Of a stretch of DNA of 6,884 nt, positions 5,051 to 6,884 are shown piece after piece. The stretch comes from Actinomycetes bacterium. Its GTDB lineage: Bacteria; Actinomycetota; Acidimicrobiia; Acidimicrobiales; Acidimicrobiaceae. Below the pieces are notes generated by a model, which had not been told where the DNA came from, did no database searches, and was given only the letters and a program-made list of their open reading frames with translations. Where the stretch lies: positions 1 through 6,884 of the forward strand of contig JAKAPB010000102.1 of assembly GCA_021823045.1 (NCBI GenBank). Reading direction: 5' to 3'. The translations under genes were made by a program, and so were the position numbers. Within the stretch, counting starts at the first letter, position 1. Each line of letters opens with the position of its first letter.

Positions 5051-6391
5051 CTATACCCCGGAGAGGTTCATCTCTTCGATCACAAGGGTTGGAGCAGCAG
5101 AAATTCCTGGGAGCCATTCAATGTCGGATCCGATTTCAATCGTCCCCATGAGCATCTTCTGGATCGTCGACGAGATCGTGGCCTCTTTGAACGGTGAAGC
5201 TAATTGGCCATTTTTGATCAGAAATCCCTCGGCGCCGACGGAGAAGTCGCCCGATATAGGGTTCACTCCGGAATGGACTCCCGAGATTGACCTGACGAAG
5301 ATCCCGTCTGTTATCTCCGAGATAATCTCGTTCTGTGATTTTGTCCCGGGCCTAAGAATGAGTGCCATGGGACCCGGAGACGGCGTGGAGGAATATCCTC
5401 GAGTCGCTGAAGCAGTGGAGGCCCTCCTTTCTTTGCGGGCGGTGTAGGAGTCGTATAGGAAAGTCTGGAGCACGCCATCTTTGATCAGATGGTTCCGCCT
5501 GCATGCAAGCCCCTCTCCGTCAAACTCACTAGCTCCCCTCGCTAGCGGCTCGGTGGGATCGTCCATTAGGTCGAAGCGCCTGCTTGCTACCTCCTCGCCA
5601 AGGCGATTGCCGAATAGAGAACGTCCTTTTTGGGCTGCATCAGCGGAAAGAGATCCGCCAACGAGCGCGACAAGCGTGGCAGCTATCCTCGGATCGAAGA
5701 CCGCCACCAATCGACGAGAGGTCGGCTTAGAAGCCCCAAGGAGCTCAGTTGCCCGCGTTACCACGTCTGTGGCTGCTTTGTTGAGGTCGATACCACCAAA
5801 ACCCCTAGCGACGCTATATCCCCCGCCAGTCTTGGTGTCTTCGCCTTGGGTGGCCACGGCACTGGCGGAGACGTAGGCGAACGTCGCCCGGGTGTGGGAT
5901 CTGATCCCTTTGGTGCTAAGTATGAAACCTTCTGATTCGACGTCTGCATAGTCCGATGACTCAATCTTGGATATTCTTGAATCGCCGAGAAGAGCCATTC
6001 TCTCCAACTCTTTGGCCAAGGCTATCTTCCGCTCTGTCGAGGCACTATGGAAATCAGCATCGACCAAGTCGAGGGGGGTTGGCGCAATTCCGTCAGGGTC
6101 GGCGAGTCCGGCAAACTCGTCCGGAGTGGCGAACTTGGCATTATCTCGTGCTGAGTCAAGTGCCTCTCTGATGGACTCCTCGTCGAAGCTACCGCAGTGG
6201 GCAAAGCCGACGCGGTTATCCATTATGACCCTTATCCCTACACCCTTCGATTCGGCTCGAGTTAGGGATTCGACCTCTTTTTCGTAGATCCGTATTTCGG
6301 TCTCAACGGAGCGACTCGCTACCACCTCGACCTCTTCGTTGGGCTTGGCGTCGTCTACGATCCTTCTTGCTAGTTCTTCGATATCAGGCAT
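5051..6391 (-). CDS. pmbA: TldE/PmbA subunit of the TldD-TldE metalloprotease
   Basis: PmbA (TldE) pairs with TldD to form a heteromeric cytoplasmic protease which, in E. coli, trims the microcin B17 precursor and degrades the unfolded antitoxin CcdA. The 446 residues match the family length. The N-terminal domain (about 1-115) has the usual SVETEIRIYEKEVESLTRAE segment (28-47) and GVGIRVIMDNRVGFA (50-64). The C-terminal domain has FDGEGLACRRNHLIKDGVLQ (290-309) and the diagnostic GVHSGVNPISGDFSVGAEG (371-389), the PmbA form of the motif. No HExxH is present, as expected, because the zinc site belongs to TldD. The ATG at 6391 has a strong GGAGGA 7 bases upstream and overlaps the tldD stop by 8 bases, implying coupled translation. 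The natural substrate is unknown; no bacteriocin or toxin gene is visible here. Confidence 0.95.
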   Translation of the reverse strand: MPDIEELARRIVDDAKPNEEVEVVASRSVETEIRIYEKEVESLTRAESKGVGIRVIMDNRVGFAHCGSFDEESIREALDSARDNAKFATPDEFAGLADPDGIAPTPLDLVDADFHSASTERKIALAKELERMALLGDSRISKIESSDYADVESEGFILSTKGIRSHTRATFAYVSASAVATQGEDTKTGGGYSVARGFGGIDLNKAATDVVTRATELLGASKPTSRRLVAVFDPRIAATLVALVGGSLSADAAQKGRSLFGNRLGEEVASRRFDLMDDPTEPLARGASEFDGEGLACRRNHLIKDGVLQTFLYDSYTARKERRASTASATRGYSSTPSPGPMALILRPGTKSQNEIISEITDGIFVRSISGVHSGVNPISGDFSVGAEGFLIKNGQLASPFKEATISSTIQKMLMGTIEIGSDIEWLPGISAAPTLVIEEMNLSGV

Positions 6392-6884
6392 CTGCGGTTC
6401 CTCCGATCGTCATCTGCGAAACCCTCAATGTAGCCTGGCCGCACCCTACCGAGACGCTCTGACCGTCCTTACCACAGGTTCCTGGGGTCATGGAAAAGTC
6501 GTCACCGACGGCGTCTATCAATGAGAGGATCTCGGGTCCGTTTCCGATGAGGTTGGTATCCCTAAGGGGAGTGGTGATCTTCCCATTCTCGATGAGGTAG
6601 GCCTCAGAGGTACCGAAGACGAAGTCGCCGGTAGCCGTGTTTACTTGGCCTCCGCTCAATTTAGCTACATAGACACCCTTGGCGGTTGACGAGATGATAT
6701 TTTCTGGGTCTTCTTGGCCGGCGATCATATAGGTGTTCGTCATCCTGACCATTGGAAGGTGTTTGTAGCTCTGTCTTCTGCCATTACCCGTCTGGGGGTG
6801 ATCCGACTTATTCGATCGATTTCTGTCCCACATGTAGTCGACGAGGACCCCATCTTCGATTAGGACATTTCTATTCGCCGGATG
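6384..6884 (-). CDS. tldD: TldD subunit of the TldD-TldE metalloprotease, C-terminal part
   Basis: This is the last 166 residues of TldD; the 5' end, with the zinc-binding HExxxH helix that carries catalysis in this family, is beyond the window. The visible part starts with RNVLIEDGVLVDYM, followed by TGNGRRQSYKHLPMVRMTNT, the conserved TldD segment after the active site. Further on are GVYVAKLSGGQVNTATGDFV (TldD-type where PmbA has GVHSGVNPISG), FGTSEAYLIENGKIT, and the C-terminal MTPGTCGKDGQSVSVGCGQA. The reading frame is open to base 6884, and an internal ATG at 6833 is not the start. The TGA at 6384-6386 lies within the first codons of pmbA, so the subunits are encoded in an overlapping pair, the usual arrangement for a two-subunit enzyme. 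Confidence 0.96.
   Translation of the reverse strand, partial: HPANRNVLIEDGVLVDYMWDRNRSNKSDHPQTGNGRRQSYKHLPMVRMTNTYMIAGQEDPENIISSTAKGVYVAKLSGGQVNTATGDFVFGTSEAYLIENGKITTPLRDTNLIGNGPEILSLIDAVGDDFSMTPGTCGKDGQSVSVGCGQATLRVSQMTIGGTADA
6398..6404 (-). promoter_or_regulatory. Ribosome binding site of pmbA inside tldD
   Basis: GGAGGAA on the minus strand, with GGAGG close to the optimal distance from the ATG at 6391. It lies inside the tldD coding end, which supports coupled expression of the two subunits. Confidence 0.7.

Noticed and set aside
1..6884. tRNA or rRNA genes, CRISPR arrays, or a replication origin
   Set aside because: I looked for clover-leaf segments, regularly spaced repeats and clustered DnaA-box-like sites and saw none.

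Overview
The window looks like chromosomal DNA from an actinobacterium of moderate GC content, perhaps one of the Acidimicrobiia. That placement is an inference. It rests on the gene set, on the galU-moeA block lying divergent to an FmdB-type zinc-ribbon gene (an arrangement I remember from mycobacteria), on a HrcA-type CIRCE operator, and on starts that are sometimes TTG or appear leaderless.

Layout from left to right. (1) Positions 1-163, minus strand: the N-terminal MerR-like helix-turn-helix of an IS607-type serine recombinase, cut by the window edge. (2) Positions 164-630: no clear intact gene. The minus strand holds a mostly open but stop-interrupted frame that may be a decayed gene. 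(3) Positions 631-1296, minus strand: a TetR-family regulator. It is followed by a 284-base spacer (1297-1580) containing a perfect 12-bp inverted repeat, a perfect 10-bp palindrome and a 9-bp hairpin. (4) Positions 1581-3817, minus strand: galU (UTP-glucose-1-phosphate uridylyltransferase) followed by moeA (molybdopterin molybdotransferase), probably one transcript. (5) Positions 3948-4311, plus strand: a CIRCE operator and an FmdB-family zinc-ribbon protein with a long disordered tail, matching the HrcA-controlled chaperone Rv0991c/Ruc of Mycobacterium tuberculosis in domain plan, operator and neighbourhood. (6) Positions 4361-6884, minus strand: a tightly packed operon of tldD (5' end off the window), pmbA/tldE and a PHP-domain metal-dependent phosphoesterase. 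tldD and pmbA overlap by 8 bases, and the PHP gene starts at a TTG directly abutting the pmbA stop.

Most of the right-hand two thirds is housekeeping: nucleotide-sugar supply, molybdenum cofactor insertion, and a TldD/TldE peptidase. The best-supported regulatory feature is the CIRCE operator, which ties the small zinc-ribbon protein to the heat-shock circuit. The left 1.6 kb is the accessory part, with a recombinase, a possible gene relic and a TetR regulator with an unusual leader. I do not see a clearly new multi-gene system.
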